The notes under the pieces were generated by a model. The model was not told where the DNA came from. It saw nothing but the letters and a program-made list of their open reading frames with translations, and did no database searches. A stretch of 7,728 bases of DNA from Pseudomonadota bacterium (GTDB taxonomy: Bacteria > Desulfobacterota > Syntrophia > Syntrophales > JADFWA01): contig JAUWQS010000064.1 in NCBI GenBank assembly GCA_030610915.1, positions 1 through 7,728 of the forward strand. Reading direction: 5' to 3'. Each line of letters starts with the position of its first letter. Positions within the stretch are counted from its first letter, which is position 1. Position numbers and translations under genes: made by a program. Positions 1 through 5,602 of this stretch are shown piece by piece.

Positions 1-171
1 TAGATAGACTGAAGGCTGAAGACTGTTAGTAAAAGCGGGAATACTGCACACTTTGAAGCCATGTTTGATTCAAAAATCTGCTGTTTCTCTGCCAAAGTGC
101 GGCAATCGTGTTTTTCGGGTACCTTCAGCCTTCAGCCTAAATAGCTTCAGCCTGACTACGTGAGTAGTTAC
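1..171. repeat. Palindromic intergenic element, left end outside the window
   Basis: The right end is TGAGTAGTTAC at 161-171. Read on the minus strand this is GTAACTACTCA, the same terminus as the complete 112-bp element at 6494-6605, and similarity continues for about 27 bases (CGTAGTCAGG here against GGTTGTCAGG there). Just inside, 7-bp units GAAGGCT and GAAGACT (11-24) face inverted TTCAGCC units (124-137, and one more at 146-152), so the two sides can pair. The matching left terminus is not seen and probably lies just before base 1. The core between the arms (about 25-120) shows no convincing gene. This is inferred to be a non-autonomous mobile or structural repeat; no transposase is visible. 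Confidence 0.5.
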
Positions 172-314
172 AATTGCCAAAGACTCGGATAGAACTTATG
201 AAACGCGATAGCAGATGGTCTTTTAATTAATAGCCTCGGAGGCCAAGTCTTCATTCTTGACAAATAGGAGAGTATCTGGAACATCCTATTATCCCTCCTG
301 TCAAGGGAATAACA
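172..314. other. Unassigned intergenic stretch
   Basis: I see no open frame with protein-like character on either strand. Short inverted repeats are present: AATAGGA (263-269) with TCCTATT (284-290), and TTGACA (257-262) with TGTCAA (299-304). They could form a small hairpin or be decayed repeat material. I cannot assign a function. Confidence 0.4.
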
Positions 315-541
315 GTATCAGTTCAATAAATAGGGGCAAATCCGGACACGTAGCCGCCTCCATCTTCTGAAGGCGGGGTTTGGGCGTAGAGGTTACGCCT
401 TTGAGCTTTGCACGGCCCCTGTAGCGGAGACCTTCAGGTCTCCATATTCACATAATACAGTATGACTGAAGCACATGGAAGGCTGAAGCCTTCCGCTACA
501 TGCTTCTGCCATATGCCTTCCGCTATTTATTGAGCTATTAC
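315..541. mobile_element. MITE-like element, copy 1 (227 bp)
   Basis: The element is bounded by 22-bp imperfect terminal inverted repeats: the left end starts GTATCAGTTCAATAAATAGG (315) and the right end finishes CTATTTATTGAGCTATTAC (541). The same ends bound copies at 3702-3972 and 6770-6860. Copies 1 and 2 also share sequence just inside the left repeat (GGGGCAAATCCGG against GGGGCAAACTCCGG). It contains no transposase and is filled with hairpins, including a two-hairpin REP-like unit at 420-500. Flanks at the expected duplication share only GAAT (307-310 and 542-545), so the target duplication is not clear for this copy. Its right end abuts the open frame of the CFI-box remnant, which suggests insertion into, or deletion of, that gene. 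Confidence 0.75.
420..500. repeat. REP-like double hairpin
   Basis: Outer arms TGTAGC (420-425) and GCTACA (495-500) bracket two perfect hairpins: GGAGACC/GGTCTCC (426-432 with 437-443) and GGAAGGCT/AGCCTTCC (477-484 with 487-494). The outer-stem-plus-two-hairpins layout is repeated with different sequence in the MITE at 6770-6860. Starts of the form GTAGSGG followed by a short palindrome are typical of REP sequences mobilised by REP-associated tyrosine transposases. That link is from family knowledge; no such gene is in the window. Confidence 0.65.
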
Positions 542-587
542 GAATTTTGGTACATCCTTTGCGTACTCAAAGGTAGTTGCTATAGTT

Positions 588-1088
588 ATGAACACTTCAT
601 CAGATAAAGATGGAGAGAGAGATTCCATAAGCGCTTGCAAAGAAGTCTCATCAAGCTCCTCTGACGGAGGTGGCGGCGGATGTTTCATTGCAACTGCTGC
701 CTATGGATCGCTTTTTGAGGGGCATGTTGAGATACTCAGGCAGTTTCGGGATGTATATCTCCTTCCCACCAGAGCGGGACAGGCATTCGTGAACGCCTAT
801 TACAGGTACTCGCCGCCTGTTGCGAAATTCATAGCCGACCATAATTCATTGCGGGTAATGGTTCGCTGGTCTCTTGCGCCTGTTGTCGGCATGAGCTGGC
901 TGGCGTTTCAGATTGGAATAATACCTCTATTATTCTTTATCTTCTTCGTTATTATGGGCATCGGGGCAGTCTTCTTCTATATCAAAGGAGACCACGACCT
1001 GACAGGGCGTAAACGGCCGAGCTGTTTGAAACAGGCGACAAAAAAAGGGGGTGAGGAATATTATTTCATCCCCTTTTTGCTATTTTAA
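588..1088 (+). CDS. CFI-box C-terminal domain protein, 5'-truncated remnant
   Basis: From the first ATG the product is 166 aa. Residues 1-25 are Ser/Asp-rich, 27-31 a glycine run, then [12 protein letters not shown] (30-41), the hallmark of the CFI-box C-terminal domain. [14 protein letters not shown] and [12 protein letters not shown] follow, with one or two hydrophobic segments at about 92-133. In the family this domain is normally the C-terminal tail of much longer secreted or surface proteins, with an invariant Cys after a Gly-rich linker. Here almost nothing precedes it. The frame stays open upstream of the ATG to 534, reading ...[16 protein letters not shown], which looks like a beta-sandwich strand pair of a larger protein. 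It is cut exactly where the MITE ends (541). I read it as the surviving C-terminal part of a large exported protein, probably a pseudogene. No good ribosome-binding site precedes 588. The last ~15 codons run through a terminator, so the original stop may also have been lost by frameshift. Confidence 0.7.
   Translation: MNTSSDKDGERDSISACKEVSSSSSDGGGGGCFIATAAYGSLFEGHVEILRQFRDVYLLPTRAGQAFVNAYYRYSPPVAKFIADHNSLRVMVRWSLAPVVGMSWLAFQIGIIPLLFFIFFVIMGIGAVFFYIKGDHDLTGRKRPSCLKQATKKGGEEYYFIPFLLF
1041..1079 (+). terminator. Rho-independent terminator, probably bidirectional
   Basis: AAAAAGGGGGTGA (1042-1054) pairs with TCATCCCCTTTTT (1066-1078), 12 of 13 pairs plus one G-T, around a loop GGAATATTATT. It has a T-run on the + strand and, because of the A-run at the other side, on the minus strand as well. 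It lies inside the 3' end of the CFI-box open frame and about 54 bp before gspK, so it should insulate gspK from upstream transcription. Confidence 0.7.
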
Positions 1089-1132
1089 GCTCTCGTAATT
1101 ATTCAGGTATTTTTGCCAATGGCGGGAAAGGA

Positions 1133-2110
1133 ATGAAGAAAATTCTTCAAAACGATCGTGGTGTGGCGCTGATACTTGTAATCCTGATGATCAGCGTCAT
1201 CATTACAATTACGCTCCAATTAAACATCTCTTCGAGATCCGAGGTTTACGAGGCCGCAAATTTAAAGGATGGCATTAAGCTTCTGTATATTGCAAAGTCC
1301 GGATTTTACATGGGGGAAGCCCTTTTGGTTGAAGATGATAATGATTTCGATTCACTTAACGAGGATTGGGCAGAACCGGCGCAAATTTCTGCTGAATCAG
1401 GAGTTCTTTTTGACGAAGGACATTTCAACCTGAATATTGAGGATGAGTCCGGCAAGATTCAGATCAATAAGCTTGTGGACGACAATAAATATAATAACAA
1501 GATCAAGGAATTGCTGATGAGGTTTCTGATTCTGCCGGAATTTAACCTCAGCGAGCAGCAGGCCGGGGATATTGTAGATGCGCTCAAAGACTGGATAGAT
1601 GAAGATGATACAATAACCGGGTTTGGCGCCGAAGATATGTATTATAAGGGTCTCAATGAACCCTATCCATGCAGAAACGGCCCGCTGGATTGTGTTGATG
1701 AGCTTTTGATGATAAAAGAGATTAACAGGGAACTGTATTATGGCGCCGAAGAGACGCCCGGTATTGCGGAATATCTTACAATATATACCACGGAAGATGG
1801 GAAGATAAATATTAACACAGCGCCGCTTCTGATATTGAGAGCGCTCTCTGAACATATCTCACGAGATGAGGTCTCTGATATAGATGAGTACAGAAGAGAT
1901 GAAGAGCATGATCTTTCCAGCCATAATTGGTGCAATGATAAGGTGCTGTCAGGGAGCAGTATACAGATCGATTCAAACCTGATCTCCACAAAGAGCAATT
2001 GTTTCAAGATTACATCCACAGGCTGCCTCAACGAGATGAGCAAAAAGGTGGCCAGTGTAATTAAAAGAGACGATAAAAAAATAGAAATATTATCCTGGAA
2101 GGTAAATTGA
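1133..2110 (+). CDS. gspK: T2SS minor pseudopilin GspK
   Basis: This 325-aa protein matches the usual length and layout of GspK. It has a short positively charged leader with a prepilin peptidase site DRG|VALILV (cleavage after G10). A hydrophobic helix follows at about 11-30, with no Glu at mature position 5, a known peculiarity of GspK. Then come the alpha/beta pseudopilin domain and the large helical insertion of the T2SSK family: KIQINKL, a DALKDWIDEDD stretch near 150, GPLDCVDELLMI and the conserved TTEDGKININTAP at about 216-228. GspK caps the pseudopilus tip with GspI and GspJ and is processed by GspO/PilD. The start is supported by a purine-rich GGGAAAGG just upstream. gspG-J normally precede it but here the upstream neighbour is an unrelated remnant and a terminator, so gspK needs its own promoter between about 1080 and 1125; I see no strong match. 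Its stop TGA overlaps the gspL start by one base. Confidence 0.93.
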   Translation: MKKILQNDRGVALILVILMISVIITITLQLNISSRSEVYEAANLKDGIKLLYIAKSGFYMGEALLVEDDNDFDSLNEDWAEPAQISAESGVLFDEGHFNLNIEDESGKIQINKLVDDNKYNNKIKELLMRFLILPEFNLSEQQAGDIVDALKDWIDEDDTITGFGAEDMYYKGLNEPYPCRNGPLDCVDELLMIKEINRELYYGAEETPGIAEYLTIYTTEDGKININTAPLLILRALSEHISRDEVSDIDEYRRDEEHDLSSHNWCNDKVLSGSSIQIDSNLISTKSNCFKITSTGCLNEMSKKVASVIKRDDKKIEILSWKVN

Positions 2111-3690
2111 TGCCCGGAAAAATCCTCGGCCTCGATATCGGCGAAGACACAATAAAGGCGGTCCGGGTAACTGCCGGCCTCAAGGGATATCAGGTTATTG
2201 ATTCTGCCGTTATCGATATCAAAGAGGCCGGCGGCGCTCAGGAGGCATTGAAAAGGTTATTTGAAGATAACGGCTTTAAGAGTGACATCTGCATAACATC
2301 TCTTACCGCAAAGAGTTTTTCCTTTCGCAATATAAAACTACCCTTCAAAGATAAAAAGAAGATCGATCAAACTATCGCCTATGAGCTTGAGCCGCTGCTT
2401 CCTTATCCTCCTGATGATATTCTGATTGATTACATTATTGCCGACCGGTCCGCTCAAACGGAGATATTTGCCGCTGCTGTTACTAAATCCGCTGTCGGTA
2501 ATCTAATCGGAGTCCTCAAGGAAAACCGGATAGAGGCGTCGGTCATTGAGATCGACCCGGCATCCGTAGTCCCAAAATTATTAGCCATGAAAATCCCCCC
2601 TTTACCCCCTTTATTAAAAGGGGGTAAAGAGAGGGGGCATATAAAGGAAAAGGGGTGCGGGCTGCTTTTAGACATCGGCGCTATTAACACTGCAGGCGTT
2701 CTTTTTAAAGATGGCAGGATATTTCAGATAAGGCATTATCCCTTTGGCGGAGATGCGATTTCCGGAGTTGTGGCAAAGAGTCTAAATATTGAATTTCCCG
2801 GAGCTGAAGAGAAAAAAATGATGGGCGAAACAGATGGGGCTGAAAAAGAGATATCAAAGGTCTGCCGGGAATTTTTCTTAGAGGTCAAAAGGACACTCCA
2901 GCTCCTCGAATTGAAGGATGGTCTCCGCGTAGAACCTTCCGGGATTTTTCTCACCGGCGGCGGGGCGCTTTATTCGCCTCTCCGAGAAGAGATGGAAGAG
3001 TTCTTCTCAGTCCCGGTGGAGATGGTCGATCTCTCGGCAGCGGACAATATCCGGCTGGAGGAAGAGACAAAGAAAGACTGGATCCCGATGCTGATGAACC
3101 ACGCCCTTGCACTCGCAACCCGGGAGACAAAAAATGCCGCCGGACTCAATTTTGCCCGGGGAGAGTTTGGACCAAAAAAGAAATATGGAAAGATTAAGAA
3201 AGATATCGGGAAGGCGGCTGCGCTTCTTTTCCTGATCCTGTTTTTATTAGGGACAGATTCTTACATGGGCTACCATTATGACCGGGTATATTTAGATAAG
3301 TTGAAAGATGAGATAACCTCTGTTTTCAAAAAAACCTGTCCGGAAGTGACAAGGATAGTCGATCCGGTTCAGCAGCTTCGGGTTAAGCTCGCGGGAGTTG
3401 AAAAGGCTTCCACCGGATCAGGCGGCATTGGCGCAAAAGTTACGGTATTGGATGTCTTGAAAGATATTTCCCGACTTACTCCGGCATCCGTGGATTCCCT
3501 CATAACGAGTTTTGTGTTCGATAACGACACTGTGCAAATTAAAGGAGAAACCGACAATTTTAATGCTGTCGATAACATAAAAAACAGTCTTGACAAGTCG
3601 CGCTACTTTAAAGATGTGACGATAAGCTCGGCCAGCCTTATCAAAAAAGGGGGCAGAGTCGGATTTAATCTGAGGATAGAGCTGAAGTAG
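2110..3690 (+). CDS. gspL: T2SS inner-membrane platform protein GspL (PilM-like, with PilN-like periplasmic part)
   Basis: 526 aa from the ATG at 2110, overlapping the gspK stop as TGATG, with GGAAGG 7 bases upstream. A TTG three bases earlier is a less likely start. Residues ~1-350 form a PilM/GspL actin-like (ASKHA-fold) cytoplasmic domain: ILGLDIGEDTIKAVRV at the N-terminus is the phosphate-1 strand/loop, LLLDIGAINTAGVLF near 185 the second, and IFLTGGGALYSPL near 280 the adenosine-side motif. A single membrane helix lies near 368-387 (AAALLFLILFLLG). The periplasmic remainder to 526 has the ferredoxin-like PilN/GspL character. GspL recruits the ATPase GspE to the membrane and binds GspM, the next T2SS gene. 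Odd: residues ~161-177 (IPPLPPLLKGGKERG) are encoded by a palindromic DNA repeat and look like an in-frame insertion just before the second phosphate strand. A 553-bp repeat-filled gap now separates it from gspM. Confidence 0.9.
   Translation: MPGKILGLDIGEDTIKAVRVTAGLKGYQVIDSAVIDIKEAGGAQEALKRLFEDNGFKSDICITSLTAKSFSFRNIKLPFKDKKKIDQTIAYELEPLLPYPPDDILIDYIIADRSAQTEIFAAAVTKSAVGNLIGVLKENRIEASVIEIDPASVVPKLLAMKIPPLPPLLKGGKERGHIKEKGCGLLLDIGAINTAGVLFKDGRIFQIRHYPFGGDAISGVVAKSLNIEFPGAEEKKMMGETDGAEKEISKVCREFFLEVKRTLQLLELKDGLRVEPSGIFLTGGGALYSPLREEMEEFFSVPVEMVDLSAADNIRLEEETKKDWIPMLMNHALALATRETKNAAGLNFARGEFGPKKKYGKIKKDIGKAAALLFLILFLLGTDSYMGYHYDRVYLDKLKDEITSVFKKTCPEVTRIVDPVQQLRVKLAGVEKASTGSGGIGAKVTVLDVLKDISRLTPASVDSLITSFVFDNDTVQIKGETDNFNAVDNIKNSLDKSRYFKDVTISSASLIKKGGRVGFNLRIELK
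2595..2637. repeat. Palindromic repeat embedded in the gspL coding sequence
   Basis: Perfect 12-bp arms TTTACCCCCTTT (2601-2612) and AAAGGGGGTAAA (2617-2628) enclose the loop ATTA. C6 before and AGGGGG after extend the symmetry to about 43 bp. In this frame it encodes IPPLPPLLKGGK. Peptides of this kind recur in bacteria where C-rich/G-rich palindromic repeats sit inside genes (family recollection). The gene stays open across it. Its composition (runs of C, A and G) is unlike the surrounding gspL sequence. Confidence 0.75.
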
Positions 3691-3770
3691 GCAAAATATT
3701 GGTAATAGCTCAATAAATAGGGGCAAACTCCGGTATGTAAAAGTGATTGTGAATCTTAGCCATTCACGGC

Positions 3771-3899
3771 TTGAAATTAGAAATTAGAAATTTGGGAGAA
3801 ATGAAACGAATTTACGAGTTGACAGGCTTCGGCGTGAGCTCAGTCGAGTCGTACAAAAGCACGAAGGCCGAGTTTCCAATTTCTATTTTCTAATTTCAA
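3771..3899 (+). repeat. Internally deleted S23/four-helix-bundle cassette, copy A, with heptad arms
   Basis: Inverted 22-bp arms: TTGAAATTAGAAATTAGAAA (from 3771) and TCTATTTTCTAATTTCAA (ending 3899). GAA recurs at 3773, 3780 and 3787, and TTC at 3874, 3881, 3888 and 3895, always 7 bp apart. The first 51 bases align without gaps to 4046-4096 (about 43 identical), and the last 49 align to 4183-4231 (43 identical). Only the centre differs: 29 bases here against 86 there. Both therefore derive from one ancestral cassette by different internal deletions. Confidence 0.7.
3801..3893 (+). pseudogene. Remnant of S23 / four-helix-bundle protein gene (30 codons)
   Basis: The open frame encodes a 30-aa peptide beginning MKRIYEL and ending YKSTKAEFPISIF. 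GGGAGAA sits just before the ATG like a ribosome-binding site. The start matches the MKQVYEL start of the neighbouring remnant at 4076. The body of the protein is missing and the stop codon lies in the right heptad arm. The short mid-part (about 3822-3850) is not recognised. It is very unlikely to make a functional four-helix bundle. Confidence 0.5.
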
Positions 3900-3980
3900 T
3901 ATTCAGTAAACGCTTACCGTGGATCGAGACCAACACTTTAAAAATGTAATCCCCAATTTATTGAGCTGATACAAATATTT

Positions 3981-3998
3981 GACAGGATAACAGGATAT
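3981..3998. repeat. Short ACAGGATA direct repeat
   Basis: Two adjacent 8-bp units ACAGGATA (3982-3997) lie between the MITE end and the next hairpin. They resemble another commonly seen intergenic repeat type built on ATCCTGT (minus strand). With only two units, significance is limited. Confidence 0.35.
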
Positions 3999-4008
3999 AC
4001 AAGATTTT

Positions 4009-4038
4009 CTTGTTCCCAAGCCGGAGCTTGGGAACAAG
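4009..4038. repeat. REP-like perfect hairpin
   Basis: CTTGTTCCCAAGC (4009-4021) pairs perfectly with GCTTGGGAACAAG (4026-4038) around the loop CGGA: 13 pairs and a 4-base loop. A diverged relative with the same GTTC...GCTGGAGC...GAAC plan is at 6701-6738. There is no T-run, so it is a repeat or mRNA-stability hairpin rather than a terminator. Confidence 0.7.
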
Positions 4039-4045
4039 AGAAAAC

Positions 4046-4231
4046 TTGAAATTGGAAAGTAGAAATTTGAGAGAGATGAAGCAAGTTTATGAGTTGGATG
4101 TTTACGAACCGGCAGAAGCGTTATCAGATATAACCTGGCACGACTTTGGTAGGTGGAACAAAATCGAATGTGTTCATCAACAGTACAAAAGCATTAAGGT
4201 CCAATTTCCAATTTCTAATTTCTAATTTCAA
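4046..4231 (+). repeat. Internally deleted S23/four-helix-bundle cassette, copy B, with heptad arms
   Basis: The arms begin with TTGAAATT (4046) and end with AATTTCAA (4231); 21 of the outer 23 bases pair when the C at 4045 and G at 4232 are included. GAA occurs at 4048, 4055 and 4062, and TTC at 4206, 4213, 4220 and 4227, all in 7-bp phase. It is homologous over both ends to copy A. Its right arm ends only 12 bases before the gspM start, so it supplies most of the gspM leader. Confidence 0.7.
4076..4225 (+). pseudogene. Remnant of S23 (23S rRNA intervening-sequence-type) four-helix-bundle protein gene
   Basis: A 49-aa product starting at ATG 4076; an in-frame TTG at 4010 lies in a hairpin and is rejected. 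Residues 1-29, MKQVYELDVYEPAEALSD then ITWHDFGRWNK, match the first helix region of the S23/IVP four-helix-bundle family, whose members are normally about 115-130 aa and often start with a [KR]-x-YEL-x-VYK-LAE-x-LS pattern (family recollection). The rest of the bundle is missing. The sequence jumps to a tail YKSIKVQFPISNF whose last residues are translated from the heptad arm. S23 proteins occur in insertions in 23S rRNA genes and as many free-standing copies in some bacteria. The frame is intact but the protein is far too short. Confidence 0.6.
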
Positions 4232-4243
4232 GAGTCATACGAT

Positions 4244-4777
4244 ATGATTAATTTCTGGATAAAATTAACAAGACGTGAGAGATATTACTTATCTGCCGGT
4301 CTTGTCCTGGTCATTGCGTTTGTTATCCTTCAATTTGCCCTGTTCCCCTTCCTGAGGGCAAAAGAGATGACCACACACTCCATTCAGACACAGGAAAAGA
4401 TACTGAAAGAGATCCTCAGCCTCAGCTCGGAATATGGCGCATTAAAAGGAAATTCGAGGGATATTCAAAGAGTTCTTGCCGACAGACCCAAGGCCTTTAC
4501 GCTTTTTTCGTTTCTGGAAAAGCAGGCCGGAAGGGCCGGAGTAAAGACCAATATAAAATACATGAAACCCTCTGCTTCCACTGCAGACAAGGGTCCTTAT
4601 AAAGAATCATCGGTGGAGATAAAGCTGGAAAAGATCACATTGAAACAGCTTGTCGAGTATCTGCATCTCGTCGAATCGCCCGAAGATGTAGTTATGATTA
4701 AGAGAATCTCAATAAAACAGAGCAAGGGCAGCCCGGAATACCTGACCACTTTGATGCAGGTGGTAACTTATAGATGA
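4244..4777 (+). CDS. gspM: T2SS inner-membrane protein GspM
   Basis: 177 aa, the usual GspM size. It has a short basic cytoplasmic N-terminus (MINFWIKLTRRERY), one membrane helix at about 17-37 (LSAGLVLVIAFVILQFALF), and a periplasmic coiled-coil-prone stretch (38-75). A ferredoxin-like domain follows, including FSFLEKQAGRAGV and a late IKLEKITLKQLVEYLHLVE. GspM stabilises GspL and contacts GspC. Identification rests on these features and on the position between gspL and gspN. The ribosome-binding site is weak: only AAGAG (about 4230-4234), formed at the junction with the upstream repeat element. The gene ends in a 4-base ATGA overlap with gspN, indicating translational coupling. Confidence 0.87.
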   Translation: MINFWIKLTRRERYYLSAGLVLVIAFVILQFALFPFLRAKEMTTHSIQTQEKILKEILSLSSEYGALKGNSRDIQRVLADRPKAFTLFSFLEKQAGRAGVKTNIKYMKPSASTADKGPYKESSVEIKLEKITLKQLVEYLHLVESPEDVVMIKRISIKQSKGSPEYLTTLMQVVTYR

Positions 4778-5595
4778 AAGCAAAAAAATGGATTGCATAC
4801 ACGATATACACCATCCTGATTCTGATGGTTTTTCTTTATCTCTGCTTCCCCTCCGGCAAATTCGTGAAATATATTGAAACGGCGGTCACTGCCGGGAACC
4901 CCGATATTATCCTCTCGATCGATTCCGCAAGGCCCGGTTTCCCGCCCGGAATAAGGTTCCATAATATTGTGGCCGGTTTTAAGGATAAACCGGATTCAAC
5001 CATCGAGGCAGATCTCCTGACAGTGAGACCTGGTCTCTTAACCCTGCTTACAGGGAAACGGCTTTTGTTGTTGAATGCGGATGCTTATGAAGGAAATATA
5101 GAGGCAACTGCAGGCTTTGCAAAGACCTTTTCAACCGGCGGCCCCATTAAGATAAATGCTGAGTTTTCCGACGTCGATATCGGGAAGTGTTCTTATCTGA
5201 AAGAAGTATGCGGTCGCCGGATTGCCGGCAGGCTCGAAGGATCTTTTGCCTACGACGGCAAATATAGAGAGCTTATGGCCGGGGCGGGCAGCGCAGAGTT
5301 CACACTCCTCGACGGCAGCATCCAGCTCTTGAAAAAGATATTCGGTTTTGACAAACTGGTCTTTGACAGTATGAAGGCAGATCTGATCCTGAAAAACCGG
5401 ACTCTTAAGATTAATGGACTTAATCTAACGGGAAAAGAATTAAACGGCGATTTTAAAGGGAACATTTTTCTTGATGATGATATCGGCCGGAGCAGGCTCG
5501 ACGTGAAGGGTAAAGTAAAGATTCCCGCTTTGAACAAAAGGCTTTCAATTGTCATGACCGGAACCATTGCCGATCCGACAGCGAGGATTAGATAA
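4774..5595 (+). CDS. gspN: T2SS accessory protein GspN (AsmA-like)
   Basis: 273 aa. An N-terminal membrane anchor (about 7-26, AYTIYTILILMVFLYLCF) is followed by a long beta-rich periplasmic domain. The recurring short strand patterns (ADLLTVRPGLLTLLTGKRLLL, GGPIKINAEFSDVDIG, LKNRTLKINGLNLTGKEL) and the closing DPTARIR are typical of the AsmA/GspN fold. It fits the GspN form found in Leptospira- and Geobacter-type T2SS operons. GspN is non-essential in several characterised systems and its exact role is unsettled; an envelope-spanning accessory role is likely. The start ATG overlaps the gspM stop, and AGGTGG at 4758-4763 can serve as ribosome-binding site. It ends 7 bp before the preferred gspC start. 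Confidence 0.85.
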   Translation: MKAKKWIAYTIYTILILMVFLYLCFPSGKFVKYIETAVTAGNPDIILSIDSARPGFPPGIRFHNIVAGFKDKPDSTIEADLLTVRPGLLTLLTGKRLLLLNADAYEGNIEATAGFAKTFSTGGPIKINAEFSDVDIGKCSYLKEVCGRRIAGRLEGSFAYDGKYRELMAGAGSAEFTLLDGSIQLLKKIFGFDKLVFDSMKADLILKNRTLKINGLNLTGKELNGDFKGNIFLDDDIGRSRLDVKGKVKIPALNKRLSIVMTGTIADPTARIR

Positions 5596-5602
5596 CATTA
5601 TT

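Larger units (their letters stand above)
3702..3972. mobile_element. MITE-like element, copy 2 (271 bp), with nested S23 remnant
   Basis: The left terminus is GTAATAGCTCAATAAATAGG (3702 on, continuing GG) and the right terminus is CCAATTTATTGAGCTGATAC (ending 3972). They form an imperfect inverted pair matching the ends of the copies at 315-541 and 6770-6860. The flanks are aaatattg (3694-3701) and aaatattt (3973-3980), 7 of 8 identical, consistent with an 8-bp target duplication. The insertion lies 11 bp after the gspL stop codon. Inside is a complete small element with 7-bp-periodic arms (3771-3899). The remaining interior (3724-3770 and 3900-3950) shows no gene. Confidence 0.75.

Noticed and set aside
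257..292. Possible sigma-70 promoter TTGACA (257-262) with TATTAT (287-292)
   Set aside because: The spacing is 24 bp, far from the usual 16-18, and the bases also belong to small inverted repeats; no intact gene follows.
1077..1110. Possible promoter for gspK (TTGCTA with TAATTAT)
   Set aside because: Both boxes match poorly and the spacing is short. A promoter is expected here because of the upstream terminator, but I cannot point to it.
1397..1855. Long minus-strand open frames inside gspK, gspC and gspL
   Set aside because: They lie opposite clearly recognisable genes, have no family resemblance or ribosome-binding sites, and are shadows of the coding strand.
2107..2109. TTG start for gspL three bases before the ATG
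   Set aside because: The ATG at 2110 has better spacing to GGAAGG and the standard TGATG coupling; the difference is one residue.
4009..4038. Terminator between gspL and gspM
   Set aside because: The hairpin is perfect but no T-run follows on either strand; it fits a REP-like repeat better.
4010..4075. Extending the S23 remnant upstream to a TTG at 4010
   Set aside because: The added codons are just the translated REP hairpin and left heptad arm; the ATG at 4076 is at the homologous position to the start in copy A.
5567..5602. TTG start for gspC overlapping gspN by 29 bp
   Set aside because: The 12 added residues are not hydrophobic or conserved-looking. The ATG at 5603 gives the normal short cytoplasmic tail before the membrane helix.
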